Below, in pieces: positions 42,434 through 52,303 of a stretch of 64,000 bases of DNA. A model generated the notes under the pieces. That model saw only the letters and a program-made list of their open reading frames with translations. It ran no database searches and was not told the DNA's origin. Numbering within the stretch: the stretch's first letter is position 1; each line of letters opens with the position of its first letter. Location: contig CAWBTF010000014.1 in assembly GCA_963791595.1 (NCBI GenBank), forward strand, positions 729,181-793,180, in the 5' to 3' direction. The position numbers and the translations under genes are program-made. This DNA is from JAEMQF01 sp963791595 (lineage in GTDB: Bacteria > Pseudomonadota > Gammaproteobacteria > Burkholderiales > Burkholderiaceae_C).

Positions 42434-43648
42434 TCACCTGACCCAGGTGTTGAGCTGGATGATCGGCAGCAACACGGCGAGCACGATCAGCAGCACCACC
42501 GCGCCCATCACGACGATCAGCAAGGGCTCGAGGATCGTCGCCATCTGCAGCGCGCGGCGCTGCACATCGTTGCCGAGCTGGCGCGCGGCGCGGTCGAGCA
42601 TCTTCGGCAACTGGCCGGTCTGCTCGCCTTGGCGCGAAAACATCGCCAGGATCGGCGGAAAGCGCTTCTTGGCGCCCAGCGCCAGGGCCAGCGGCGCCCC
42701 TTCTCGCACCTGGACCAGCGCGTCCAGCGCGTCGGCGCGCATCGCGCGATTGCCCAGCGTTTCGGCCGCCGCTTGCAGGGCTTTCAGGATCGGCACGCCG
42801 GCGCCGGCCAGCATCGCCAGCGTGCCGGCAAAGCGCGCGGCGTTGTAGCCGCGCGCGAGCCTACCCACCAGTGGCAGCCCCAGCCAGGCCGCGTCGAAAC
42901 GCTCGCGAAACGCCTCGTTGCGCAGCATCAGCGCCAAGGTCATCGCGCCACCGATGGCGCCGAGCAGGATCAACCAGCCGAACTGGCGAATGAACGCGCT
43001 GAGCGCGAGCATGCCGATCGTAAGCGCCGGCAGGGCGCGCTTCGAACTCGTGAACACCGAGGCGACCTGCGGCACGACATAGGTGACGAGAAACACCACG
43101 ATCACGATGGCGATCACCGAGACGATCGCCGGATAGAGCGTCGCGCCGATCAGTTTGGCGCGCAGCTCCTGGCGCTCTTCCAGATCGTCTGCCAAGCGCT
43201 CCAGCACCGGGCCGAGCGCGCCGCTTTGTTCGCCCGCGGCGACGACGCCGCGGTACACGTCGTCGAACTCGCGCGGCGCGCTCGCCAGCGCGCGTGCGAA
43301 CGGCGAGCCTGCGTTGACTTCGCTCTTCAGGTGCGCCACCAGTTCGCGCTGGCGCGGCTCTTCGGCTTCGTCGCCCACGGCGGTCAGTGCCCGCTCCAGC
43401 GGCAAGCCGGCGCCGACCAGCCCCGCGAGCTGGCGCGTCCACACCGCCAGGCCGGTGCTGCTGAAGACGTTGCGCTTGAAGCGTACGCCCGGGGCTTCGG
43501 TGCCGGCCGACGCCACTTGCGACACCGCCAGTGGCACCAGCGTTTGGGCGCGCAGCTGGGCGCGCGCCGCCTTGGCGTTGTCGGCTTCGAGCAGGCCGGT
43601 CGAGGTCTTGCCGGAGGCGTCGAGCGCTTCGAAGCGGTAGGCGGGCAT
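42434..43648 (-). CDS. gspF: Type II secretion system inner-membrane protein GspF
   Basis: GspF is the polytopic platform protein that couples the GspE ATPase to pseudopilus growth. The 404-residue protein has the two T2SSF domains: YRFEALDASGKTSTGLLEADN at the start, TRQLAGLVGAGLPLERALTAV in domain 1, and FSRQGEQTGQLPKMLDRAAR in domain 2. Three membrane helices fit the family, for example AIVSVIAIVIVVFLVTYVVP and LLIVVMGAVVLLIVLAVLLP. It is the last gene of the minus-strand gsp run, 51 bases after gspE. Confidence 0.95.
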   Translation of the reverse strand: MPAYRFEALDASGKTSTGLLEADNAKAARAQLRAQTLVPLAVSQVASAGTEAPGVRFKRNVFSSTGLAVWTRQLAGLVGAGLPLERALTAVGDEAEEPRQRELVAHLKSEVNAGSPFARALASAPREFDDVYRGVVAAGEQSGALGPVLERLADDLEERQELRAKLIGATLYPAIVSVIAIVIVVFLVTYVVPQVASVFTSSKRALPALTIGMLALSAFIRQFGWLILLGAIGGAMTLALMLRNEAFRERFDAAWLGLPLVGRLARGYNAARFAGTLAMLAGAGVPILKALQAAAETLGNRAMRADALDALVQVREGAPLALALGAKKRFPPILAMFSRQGEQTGQLPKMLDRAARQLGNDVQRRALQMATILEPLLIVVMGAVVLLIVLAVLLPIIQLNTWVR

Positions 43649-43699
43649 GCTGGGGCGGCGGGAGAAGCGGGTTCGCCGAAGTCGCGGTGGGGCGACGCG

Positions 43700-45121
43700 C
43701 TACTCGCGCGTCACGCGCAGCACTTCTTCGGGTGACGTGATGCCTTGCGCGACAAGCCGGGCGCCGTCGTCGCGCATCGACTTCAAGCCACCGGCCACGG
43801 CGGCGGCGAGCAGCTCGGGTTCCGCGGCGCGGTTGTGCACGAGCGCGCGTACGGCGGTATCGGCGACCATCAGCTCATAGACCCCCGTGCGCCCCTTGTA
43901 GCCGGTGTGGCCGCACTCGGCGCAGCCCACGGGGTGGTAGCGGCCGGAAGCGTCAGGCTTGCGGCAGCGCACGCACAGCTTGCGCACCAGGCGCTGCGCG
44001 AGCACGCCGAGCAGGCTCGAGCTCAACAGAAACGGCTCGACGCCCATGTCGATCAGGCGCGTCACGGCCGACACGGAATCGTTGGTGTGCAGCGTTGCGA
44101 GCACGAGGTGGCCGGTGAGCGAGGCCTGGATCGCGATCTGCGCCGTCTCGAAATCGCGGATTTCGCCGATCATGATGACATCCGGGTCCTGGCGCAGAAT
44201 CGCGCGCAGCGCCTTCGCGAACGTCAGGTCGATCTTCGGGTTCACCTGGGTCTGGCCGATTCCGGCGAGCTCATATTCGACCGGGTCTTCCACCGTCAGC
44301 ACATTCGTGCCGGTGGTGTCGACGCGGCCGAGCGACGCGTAGAGCGTCGTCGTCTTGCCCGAGCCGGTGGGGCCGGTGACGAGCACGATGCCGTGCGGCT
44401 GGTGGATCAGCTTGTCGAAGCCGGAAAGCGTATCGCCGCTCATTCCCAGGCCTTCGAGCGTGAACTTCGACTCAGCCTTGTCGAGCAAGCGCAGCACGGC
44501 GCGCTCGCCGTGCGCCGAGGGCAGGGTGGACACGCGCACATCGACGGCGCGCCCGCCGATGCGCAGCGAAATCCGGCCGTCCTGCGGCAGGCGCTTTTCG
44601 GCGATGTCGAGCTCGGCCATGATCTTCAGGCGCGAAATCAGCGCCGCGTGCAGCGCCTTGTTCGGCTGCACCACTTCGCGCAGCGTGCCGTCGACACGAA
44701 ATCGCACCGCGCTGCTGCGCTCATACGGCTCGATGTGGATGTCGCTCGCGCCGTCTTTCGCGGCCTGGGTCAACAAGGCATTGAGCATGCGGATGATCGG
44801 CGCGTCGTTCGACGCTTCCAGCAGGTCTTCGATCGCCGGCAGTTCCTGCATCATGCGGCTCAAGTCCACCGCGCTCTCGACCTCGCCGATCACGACCGCC
44901 GCGCTCGACTCGCCCCCGGCGTAGGCCGCAGCGATGCGGTTGGCGAGCGTCGCCGCGGGCTCGCGCTCCAGCGAGTCGACGTCGTACAGGCGCAGGATTT
45001 CGCTGAGCGCGCTAGCCCCCGAGGTTTCAGCGGCGCGCAGCACGAGCCGTTCGCCGTCGTCTTCCAGCAGGACGGTGTTCGCCTTGGCGAAGGCGTAGGG
45101 CAGGGGGTGGCGCGCGCCCAT
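43700..45121 (-). CDS. gspE: Type II secretion system ATPase GspE
   Basis: The 473-residue secretion ATPase has an N1E/N2E-type N-terminal part (residues about 1-100) and then a RecA-like core. Walker A is GPTGSGKTTT, the Asp box is LTVEDPVEYEL, Walker B is DPDVIMIGEIRD and the His box is ATLHTND. The C-terminal zinc tetracysteine (CVRCRKP and GCAECG) is present, as in GspE of Klebsiella and Vibrio. It binds GspL at the inner membrane and powers pseudopilus assembly. It starts 10 bases after gspD. Confidence 0.96.
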   Translation of the reverse strand: MGARHPLPYAFAKANTVLLEDDGERLVLRAAETSGASALSEILRLYDVDSLEREPAATLANRIAAAYAGGESSAAVVIGEVESAVDLSRMMQELPAIEDLLEASNDAPIIRMLNALLTQAAKDGASDIHIEPYERSSAVRFRVDGTLREVVQPNKALHAALISRLKIMAELDIAEKRLPQDGRISLRIGGRAVDVRVSTLPSAHGERAVLRLLDKAESKFTLEGLGMSGDTLSGFDKLIHQPHGIVLVTGPTGSGKTTTLYASLGRVDTTGTNVLTVEDPVEYELAGIGQTQVNPKIDLTFAKALRAILRQDPDVIMIGEIRDFETAQIAIQASLTGHLVLATLHTNDSVSAVTRLIDMGVEPFLLSSSLLGVLAQRLVRKLCVRCRKPDASGRYHPVGCAECGHTGYKGRTGVYELMVADTAVRALVHNRAAEPELLAAAVAGGLKSMRDDGARLVAQGITSPEEVLRVTRE

Positions 45122-45131
45122 TCGAGCTTTC

Positions 45132-47313
45132 CTACTTGCCTGAAGCGGGAGCCGGCGCCGAGGCAGCGCCGTCGGGCCGCAATGGAGGAATCAGTGGCGC
45201 CTCGTTGATCTGCATCACGCGGCTGGGCTCAGGCTGCGCACTTCGCTGCAGCGCGCGAATCGAATCGTAACGGTCCAGTGTCAAGTCGTTTGCCGCCTGC
45301 TGGTCGCGCAGCACGACGGGGCGCAGAAACACCATCAGGTTGCTCTTCACGCGGGTGCGGTTGTCGCTGCGAAACAGGGCGCCGATGAAGGGCAGGTCGC
45401 CGAGCAGAGGCACTTTGCCGGCGTCGCCTGAATACTCGTCTTTCAGCAGGCCGCCGAGCACCATGATCTGGCCGTCGTCGACGACCACGGTGGTTTCGAT
45501 CGAGCTCTTGTCGGTGGTCGGGCCGGCCGAACTCGACGCGCCGCCGACCACATTGGAATTTTCCTGGAAGATCGTCATGCGCACCGTGCCGCCTTCGCCG
45601 ATCTGCGGCTTCACGCGCAGCGTCAGGCCGACGTCCTTGCGTTCGATCGTCTGGAACGGATTGGTTGCGCCGCCTGTCGAGCCGGTGTTCGTGAAGCTGC
45701 CGGTGATGAAGGGCACGTTCTGCCCGATCACGATCTTCGCTTCCTCGTTGTCCAGCGCCACCAGATTCGGCGTCGACAGCACATTGGCGTCGGCGTTGGT
45801 CTCGAGGAACTTCGCCAGCGCCCCCAACGTGTAGACCGAGCCGACCTTGGTCAGCACGCCGAAATTGAACCCGCCCGGAATGCCGGCTTGTTGGGCTGCA
45901 GCGAACCCGGTGGCGTTCGCGCCCTGCGCCGTGGCCGCGGACAGCGCGATGATGTTGCCTGACCCGGCGCCGCCGAAGTTCGTCCCGGCGCCGATGATGG
46001 TCGAGTCGCCCTTGCGCCCATGCAAGCCCTGCCACTGGAAGCCGATTTCTGCCGCCTTCGCGGCGTCCACCTTGACGATCATCGACTCGATGTAGACCTG
46101 CGCGCGGCGCGAGTCGAGCTGGTCGATCACGCTGCGCAATTGGCGGTACAGCGGCTCGGCGGCGGTGATGATCAGCGAGTTCGTTGCAGGGTCGGCCTGG
46201 ATGAAGCCGCCGGTCGACGGGCTGGCCGACGCGCTGACCGGCGCGGTGGCCTGGATCGACGCACCGCCCGGCGCTTGCGGTGCCGCCGCCAACGTCGGCG
46301 ACGCAGCGGCCGACCCGGACCCACCACCGCCGCTGCTGAACGCCGAGCGCAGCACCGTCGCGAGTTTCACCGCGTCGGCGTTCTTCAAGTGGCACCACCC
46401 AGATGTTGCCCGCCGCATTCGCGCCGGAAGTCGGCTGGTCGAGCTTGGCGACGAGTGATCGAATGCTCGCCATGCGCGCCGGGTTCGGCGCCCGAACCAG
46501 CAGCGAGTTGCTGCGCGAATCGACCATGATCGACGCACCGCCCACACCACCCGCTGCCCCGGGGACGCCTGGAACGCCGGCACCGCCGGCGTCGGTGAGG
46601 CGCTGCACCATCGGCGCCAGGTCGGCGGCCAGCGCGTGCTGCAGCGGCAGCACTTCCACGTCGCCGGCGGCGGGCGTGTCCATCGCCGCAATGATCTTGG
46701 CGATGCGTTGCAGGTTGTCGGCGTAGTCGGTGATGATCAGCGAGTTGTTGCCCGGGTTCGCGTTGATCGTGTTGTTCGGGCTGATCAGCGGGCGCAGCAC
46801 CGGTACCAGGTTGTTCGCGTTTTCGTGGTTCAGTTTGAAGATCTGTGAAATCACCTGGTCGCCGCGGCGCGACACCTCGCCCACCGACACGGTGCCGGTC
46901 TGCAGCTTCGCGTCGGCCTCGGGCACGACCTTGTACAGGCCCGCGACTTCGACGACAGTGAAACCCAGGCCGCGCAAAGCCGCGAGGAAATTGAGGTAGG
47001 CGTCGCGCGGCGACAGGGGTTGTTCGGTGTAGAGCGTAATCGTTCCCTTGACGCGCGGGTCGACGACGAACTGTTGCTTCAGGATCACCGCCATCGCGCG
47101 CGCCACGCCTTCGATTTCGGCGTTGACGAAGTTCAGCGTCACCGGTTCGCCGCGAAAGCGCGCGCCCGACGGCTGCGCCGGCAGCAGCGACGGCGCGAGC
47201 AGCCCGAGGCAAGCGAGCGCCACGACCAGCCGCGCGGCGGCCCGACCCCGCTGCCGACACCGGGCGGACGACGCCCCGCGCGACAAGCCACTCGCAGTCA
47301 GCTTCATGCTCAT
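45132..47313 (-). pseudogene. gspD: Type II secretion system secretin GspD, single frameshift
   Basis: GspD forms the outer-membrane channel. The signal sequence (AARLVVALACLGLLAPSLLP), N0 domain (GEPVTLNFVNAEIEGVARAM) and N1-N3 repeats are present. The secretin core is also complete (NVLSTPNLVALDNEEAKIVIG, VGLTLRVKPQIGEGG, VPLLGDLPFIGALFRS). The frame breaks at about 46386-46391, in the N3 region after GNIWVVPL; conserved KNADAVKLATVLRSAFSS continues in the next frame. The span is exactly one base over 727 codons, which points to one extra base. The Gly/Ala/Ser-rich insert in N3 is normal. ATG 47313 overlaps the gspN stop. Confidence 0.9.
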
Positions 47314-48185
47314 CCGATCGAAATGACGGAGCGCGCGCCTTCGCGCCGCCCGATGATGTTCAACAAATTGTTCAACGCCGGCTCGTCGGCGGCTTCGGCT
47401 CGCGCCTCGCCGCGAAACGTCAATCCATTGGGTCCGAGACTGCCCTCGCCGCTGAGGCGCAGCGCACCATCCTGGGTGGACAACTGCAAGCGCGACGTGC
47501 TGCCTTGCGCATCGCCCGACACGCTCATGCGGTAATTGCCCAAGGTGCTCAGCGTCGTCATGCGCGACGATACGCCCAGCAGTTCGATGTCGGCCCGGCC
47601 ATCGACGCGCCAGCGGCCCTGCACCGACTCGATGCGCACCCCTGGCGAGACGAGCCGCACCGCGCCGCCGAGCTGCAGCGTGTTCCAGGGCGTGCCCAGT
47701 CCACCCAGCCAGCTGCTCGGCCATTGACCCAGCCAGCCGGGACTGGGCAGCACCGTGAATGCGATCCGGCCGAAACCGGGGCGCACCTGCACCGCGAGGC
47801 TGCCGTTCAGGCAGCACGCATGCTGTGCGCGCAGCTCGAAGCCGTAGCCGCGCAGGCCGAGCGTCCACTCGAGCCGCCCGGGCAACGCGCTCGCGTCACG
47901 GCTTTGCGGCCCGCCGGTCAGCACCGCGACGGCGCTGCCGGACCACAGTGTGCCGCGCGCATCGGCCAACAACAGGCGCTGGCTGGTCGCGCCGGCCACG
48001 GCCTGCGCCACCCAGGCGGCGGGCAGGTTGGCCAGGAAAGCGATCACGGCGCCGAACACCGCACCGACAGCGGCGCCGCGAAAGGTCGCGCTGCGCGAGC
48101 GGCCCCAGGCTTCTTCCGCGAACGTCGACTCGCCCCAGCCGGTACCCGCCAGCGTCGACGAAAACAACCTGCGCTTGCGGCGCAT
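47310..48185 (-). CDS. gspN: Type II secretion system protein GspN
   Basis: The 291-residue protein has one N-terminal membrane helix (AAVGAVFGAVIAFLANLP) and a long beta-rich periplasmic part. T2SSN family features include LLLADARGTLWSGSAVAVLTGG and LEWTLGLRGYGFEL. GspN is an accessory subunit found in a minority of systems, and its deletion is often tolerated. Here it lies between gspM and gspD with overlapping start and stop codons on both sides (TGATG and ATGA), so it is produced with the core machinery. Confidence 0.85.
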   Translation of the reverse strand: MRRKRRLFSSTLAGTGWGESTFAEEAWGRSRSATFRGAAVGAVFGAVIAFLANLPAAWVAQAVAGATSQRLLLADARGTLWSGSAVAVLTGGPQSRDASALPGRLEWTLGLRGYGFELRAQHACCLNGSLAVQVRPGFGRIAFTVLPSPGWLGQWPSSWLGGLGTPWNTLQLGGAVRLVSPGVRIESVQGRWRVDGRADIELLGVSSRMTTLSTLGNYRMSVSGDAQGSTSRLQLSTQDGALRLSGEGSLGPNGLTFRGEARAEAADEPALNNLLNIIGRREGARSVISIG

Positions 48186-48688
48186 CACGGGGCTCCCGGC
48201 AGCGTGACGGTCAATGTGCCGCTGTAGCCCTGCGCCGCGCGTTGAATTTGCAACTCGACCGGCCGCGCGCGCGCCGCGCTGCGCGCTTCATTGAGCCAGG
48301 CCTGCAGCCCTTCGGCGTTGGCGCCATTCAAGGTGAGCACGGCACTGTCGCCGCGCAATCCGAGCTTTCCGGTGTCACCCAGACGCGACGTGGCCGCCTT
48401 CAGCGCCTCGCCGGCTTGGGGCGCGGAGACGGGCGCGGCGCCGCGCAGCTCGCGCACCTCGGCGGCCAGGCGTTGCAGTTCCTGCTGCTGAGCGTCGAGC
48501 CGATCGAGCGCGGCCGGTGCATCGCGCACGGTGCGCCAGGCCGGTTGCACCAGGGCGACCCAGACAATGAACAGGCCCACCACCAGCGTCACCAGCGTCA
48601 CAGCCCGACGCTCGCGCGGCGCCAATCCGGCCCAGCGCCGCGCCAATTGTTCGCGCGCCGGGGACAGTGCGGCGGCGCCGGTGCTCAT
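48185..48688 (-). CDS. gspM: Type II secretion system protein GspM
   Basis: The 167-residue protein has a short cytoplasmic N-terminus (LARRWAGLAPRERRAVTL) and one membrane helix (VTLVVGLFIVWVALVQP). A coiled-coil stretch (LDRLDAQQQELQRLAAEVREL) and a ferredoxin-like periplasmic domain with AEGLQAWLNEARSAARARPV complete it. GspM partners GspL in the inner-membrane platform. ATG 48688 is preferred over GTG 48697. It follows gspL by 79 bases. Confidence 0.87.
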   Translation of the reverse strand: MSTGAAALSPAREQLARRWAGLAPRERRAVTLVTLVVGLFIVWVALVQPAWRTVRDAPAALDRLDAQQQELQRLAAEVRELRGAAPVSAPQAGEALKAATSRLGDTGKLGLRGDSAVLTLNGANAEGLQAWLNEARSAARARPVELQIQRAAQGYSGTLTVTLPGAP

Positions 48689-48767
48689 CGCGACCACGCG
48701 AAATGCCTGAGCACGCCCGATGCAGGCAGCGCCAGTGGCTCGCGAAAGTGGGCGGCGCAGTGGCTCA

Positions 48768-50033
48768 TCACGCGGCCGGCCCTTTGGCTCGGCCCACGAC
48801 CAGGCGCCCCTGCGCCGATTCGACGCTCCAGCCGCCGGGGCGCAGCAGGCTGCGGAATTGCTCGACCTGCGCAGCGCTCCAACCGCTGGCGCCCAGCGTC
48901 AACTTGCCCGCCTCGAAGCGCAGGTTTTCGGCGGGTGGCCGGTCGGCGGGCCAGGCTGACGCGGCGGCCTGAAGCAAGGGCTCCAAGTCGGAGTCTCCAG
49001 GCTTGCCGGCCAGCGCCCGCAAGGCGCTGGTTTCGCGCTGCACGACGGCATTTGCGTCGCGCGCGATATCGAATTCGCTGACGCCTGGAAACGTGGCCTT
49101 GACCAGACTGGCGATCGAGGCGCGCTTGCGTTCCAACTGGGTCCTTTGCTGCCAGGCCCAGAAATTCAGACCGACGAGCTGTACGACGAGCAGCGCATAG
49201 ACGCCGGCGCGAACCGGCCGCCAGGCTGGGCTGAACCACTGGCGCAATGCGTCGCGCAGTGCGCGCGCGCCGCGGGTGCGGCGCACCAGGTCGAACTGGC
49301 GCAGGTTCCACAAACTGCGCGCCGCCTGCAGGGCGCGGTGGCTGGCCGGCAGCACTTTCACGCGCGCGCCCAGCCAATGCTCGGCAACGCTCGCGGCCGC
49401 CGGGCTGGCGGTCCAGCGCGTCGCCTCGGGCAGTTGGGCGGGCAGCATCGCGCGCGCCAGGCCTCCTTCCAGCCGCAGCGTGACCACACCGTCGGAATGG
49501 GCCCACGTCAGCACGACGCCCTGGGTTGCAGCCGCGGCTTCGCCAGGCGCTTCGCTGAAATGTCCGATTGGCGGGTCGTCGGGCCAGGAGGTCGGGACGA
49601 TGCGGTCGACGAAGACGTTGGCCTTTTCGAGCGCCGCGAGTTCGCCGCGCAGCCAGCGCCGGTCAACCGCGGCAACCCAGGTCGGCTGGCCGGCGACCGC
49701 GTTCGGCGCCACCGCCAGGTGAACCGCATCCACGTCGTCGAGCAGCTGGTCTTCGAGCACACCGTCGAGCGCCTCGCGCAGCCGCGCCGCCGGGGCTTTG
49801 GGCAGGGCGATGCGATGCCAGCTGACATCTGCGTCCGCAAGCACCGCAACCACTTGGGTCGCGCCGGGCAACAACGACGCTGCGCTGCGCCCCTGCCGTT
49901 GCAATGCCAGCCCGTCGGGGCTTGTCACGTATTCGTATTCCTGGCCGGTGCCGGACTCGGCCCGATTCGCGCCTGCGCTGTCAAGCGGATGGAAACGCGC
50001 GCGCTGCGGTATCTGGACGACGAGGAGCGACAT
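48768..50033 (-). CDS. gspL: Type II secretion system protein GspL
   Basis: The 421-residue protein has an actin-like cytoplasmic domain (residues about 1-250; the family motif LREALDGVLEDQLLDDVDAVHLAV is clear). One membrane helix near residues 278-296 (YALLVVQLVGLNFWAW) and a ferredoxin-like periplasmic domain follow. GspL binds GspE on the cytoplasmic side and GspM in the periplasm. The 157 bases between gspK and gspL hold no other gene that I can see. Confidence 0.9.
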   Translation of the reverse strand: MSLLVVQIPQRARFHPLDSAGANRAESGTGQEYEYVTSPDGLALQRQGRSAASLLPGATQVVAVLADADVSWHRIALPKAPAARLREALDGVLEDQLLDDVDAVHLAVAPNAVAGQPTWVAAVDRRWLRGELAALEKANVFVDRIVPTSWPDDPPIGHFSEAPGEAAAATQGVVLTWAHSDGVVTLRLEGGLARAMLPAQLPEATRWTASPAAASVAEHWLGARVKVLPASHRALQAARSLWNLRQFDLVRRTRGARALRDALRQWFSPAWRPVRAGVYALLVVQLVGLNFWAWQQRTQLERKRASIASLVKATFPGVSEFDIARDANAVVQRETSALRALAGKPGDSDLEPLLQAAASAWPADRPPAENLRFEAGKLTLGASGWSAAQVEQFRSLLRPGGWSVESAQGRLVVGRAKGPAA

Positions 50034-50190
50034 TCAGCGGGCGGCGGCCATGGCAGGATGGGTCGATTGTAGACAAGGGGTCGGCACAGGCAGTTCGGGC
50101 ACACCCGCGGTCGCAACCGGCGCGGCCTCACGGTGGGAAGAGGGTGGCCGGGTGTTCGAGACTCGACGCTGCGACGGCGCTCAGGCGCGC

Positions 50191-51225
50191 TCAGGGTCCA
50201 GCCGCCTCGCGGCTCGCCACTTGTTCGCGCTGCAACAGCACGACGTCCAGGCCGCGCCGTTCCACCAGCGAGCGCTGTTCGAGCACCCGGTCGCCCAGGC
50301 GCAAGCGGCCGCGCACTTCAAAGAAGTTCGACACGACGCCGATCGGCGGGTTCGTGCCCTGAGCGAGGCCAGGGATCTGCGCCAGAACGTCCGCCGGGGT
50401 CTTGAAATGGCTGCGCTGGCGCAACCGGAGCAAGTTCTCCGCGCTCGCCAGGTCCAGCCCTTTGACGGTGGCGACCAGGACCTCGCGGCTCGCGGTATTG
50501 GCGTTGATCAGCGTGCGCGTGGGCAGCAAGGTGACATAGGGTTCGAGCCGGCCCAGCGCTTCGCCGCTCACCCCGAACCAGGCGAGTTGGCCGACGTCGC
50601 GTGGCAGCAAAGCCGCCGTCGCGCTCGTGCCGGTGCTCGCGCCGGCAGCCCCAGGCGGCTCTGACGCGTCGCGCAGGCCCTGCGCGATGCGCGTCGCGAC
50701 ATCGGTCGCCACCCCCAGGGCCTGGCAAAGGCGCTCCAGCGCGGCCAGCTCGTCCGGCAAGATCTTGCCCGCGTCGACGAGGTTGCTCAGGTTGAAGCGC
50801 GCGTGTTCATCGACGATGCGTCCCGACAAGAAGGCGTCGGGCGCGTCGTCGGTGTTGTCCTTGTCGGCGGCGAGAAACGTCGACAGGCGCGCTTCCGCCA
50901 ACGGCACGGCCCAGGGTTCGCCCAGGTGGTCGGCGCCGCCGGTGCGCGCGTCTTCGCGCAGGATCAGGCGCGCCCAGTCGAGAGCGCCGGTGAGGATCCA
51001 CGCCGCTTGCACGCGCGCGCGTTCCGCTGCCTCGACCTGCACCGCGCGCCATTGTTGCCAGACCATGCCGGCGGCGAGCGTGATCACGAGGGTGACGATG
51101 ATCATCGCCATCAACAGAGCGGCGCCGCGCTGCGTGCGCGCTGCGCCGTGGCGCAGGGGCCTTTGGCGGCGCACGGGCCCGCGTCCGGCCAAAACAGGGT
51201 GCAACGCAATCGGCGTCACGATCAT
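50191..51225 (-). CDS. gspK: Type II secretion minor pseudopilin GspK
   Basis: The 344-residue pseudopilin has a prepilin leader ending at Gly in RGAALLMAMIIVTLVITLAAG; as usual for GspK the fifth mature residue is not Glu. The large globular part contains the family motifs LTGALDWARLILREDAR, GRIVDEHARFNLSNLV and the helix-hairpin region INANTASREVLVATVKGLDL. GspK caps the pseudopilus tip with GspI and GspJ. Its ATG overlaps the gspJ stop by four bases. Confidence 0.92.
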   Translation of the reverse strand: MIVTPIALHPVLAGRGPVRRQRPLRHGAARTQRGAALLMAMIIVTLVITLAAGMVWQQWRAVQVEAAERARVQAAWILTGALDWARLILREDARTGGADHLGEPWAVPLAEARLSTFLAADKDNTDDAPDAFLSGRIVDEHARFNLSNLVDAGKILPDELAALERLCQALGVATDVATRIAQGLRDASEPPGAAGASTGTSATAALLPRDVGQLAWFGVSGEALGRLEPYVTLLPTRTLINANTASREVLVATVKGLDLASAENLLRLRQRSHFKTPADVLAQIPGLAQGTNPPIGVVSNFFEVRGRLRLGDRVLEQRSLVERRGLDVVLLQREQVASREAAGP

Positions 51226-51920
51226 GGCCCGAGCATCGTGTCGCGGGTCAAGTTGCCAACGCCTGCGCCTGCGTCGGCGAACTCCAGCACCAGGCGAACC
51301 CCGGAGGGCAGAAGCTGGCGCGGCGCGGCAGCCGGCCCGCTCGCCGCGCCGGCGGGTGCGCTCGCGGCCACCGGGGGCGACGCGGGTGTCGCGGGTTGCG
51401 CCAAGTCGCCGCTCGACTGCGCGTTCGTCCAGGCGTTGCCGCGGTAGAAGTAAACCTGCCACGACGCCAGCCCTTCGAGCGTTCGCAATTGCCCGGGCTC
51501 CTGACCTTGGAACTGCTGGCTGCGCAGCCAGGTGTCTTGCAGCTCGGCGCGAGTCGTGACCGCCGGGCTGGCCCAGCGCTGCAGGACCGAGCCGTTCACA
51601 TCGCCGCGCAAGGCCCAGGCGACGAGCTGAATGCCGCCGGCGGCGCGGCGCGTCAGGCGCAGCGTCGCGCCATCGAAGCTGAGCGGCGGCACGCTCGCCG
51701 TCTCTTGCACCGAAGCCAGGTCCTGTTCCCATTGGCCGATCACGGTGTTCAGGCGCAACGTCGCCTCGACGCTTTGCTGGCTCGCGTCGCGCGCGCGAAC
51801 GATCGCGTCCACACCCTGCCAAGCCATGGCTGCCATCAAGGCCATCACGGCCAGCGCGACCAGCACTTCGACCAGCGTGAATCCGTTGGCACCAACGCGG
51901 CGCGGCGTCATTGTGGGCAT
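51222..51920 (-). CDS. gspJ: Type II secretion minor pseudopilin GspJ
   Basis: The 232-residue protein has the prepilin peptidase site and helix NGFTLVEVLVALAVMALMAA, with Glu at position +5. The GspJ sequence WQGVDAIVRARDASQQS and a beta-rich domain with SFDGATLRLTRRAAGG and LASWQVYFYRGNAW follow. A Pro/Ala-rich insert lies near the C-terminus. It is part of the tip complex with GspI and GspK. Start and stop codons overlap those of gspI and gspK. Confidence 0.9.
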   Translation of the reverse strand: MPTMTPRRVGANGFTLVEVLVALAVMALMAAMAWQGVDAIVRARDASQQSVEATLRLNTVIGQWEQDLASVQETASVPPLSFDGATLRLTRRAAGGIQLVAWALRGDVNGSVLQRWASPAVTTRAELQDTWLRSQQFQGQEPGQLRTLEGLASWQVYFYRGNAWTNAQSSGDLAQPATPASPPVAASAPAGAASGPAAAPRQLLPSGVRLVLEFADAGAGVGNLTRDTMLGP

Positions 51921-52303
51921 CAATAGCGACCAAGGATCGTGGACACGGTCAGGATCGGCTGTTCGGCGGCGTCGAACATGTTCGCGTCGACGCGGCGGAA
52001 GTTCGGGTTCGGCGTGGCCCGAACCGCGAGCTTGCCGCGGTAGGTGCGGCCGAGCTGCTCGCAGCTGAAATCGCTGTCGCCGATGCCGGGGAACTGCTTG
52101 CCCAGTTTGAGCGCGGTCAACTGATTGTCGGCACACCATTGCGCCGCACTGACCTCGGCCAAGCGCTGCGCGTTGTTGGTGAGCGCTCCCGCCGCCTTGA
52201 TGCCCGCACCGAGCGTGATCGCGATGATCGTCAGCGCGACCAGCACCTCGATCAGCGTGAAGCCGCGTTCGTGCCCCCGCGCGAAGCCGGGTTCGTGCGT
52301 CAC
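51920..52303 (-). CDS. gspI: Type II secretion minor pseudopilin GspI
   Basis: The 127-residue protein shows the prepilin site in ERGFTLIEVLVALTIIAITL and the GspI-typical CADNQLTALKLGKQFPGIG, followed by a short beta domain ending TVSTILGRY. GspI starts tip assembly by pairing with GspJ and GspK. GTG 52303 overlaps the gspH stop (GTGA). Confidence 0.9.
   Translation of the reverse strand: MTHEPGFARGHERGFTLIEVLVALTIIAITLGAGIKAAGALTNNAQRLAEVSAAQWCADNQLTALKLGKQFPGIGDSDFSCEQLGRTYRGKLAVRATPNPNFRRVDANMFDAAEQPILTVSTILGRY

Noticed and set aside
43745..45208. A 487-codon plus-strand frame opposite gspE
   Set aside because: It is antisense to the highly conserved secretion ATPase and shows only repetitive Arg/Ala/Gln sequence.
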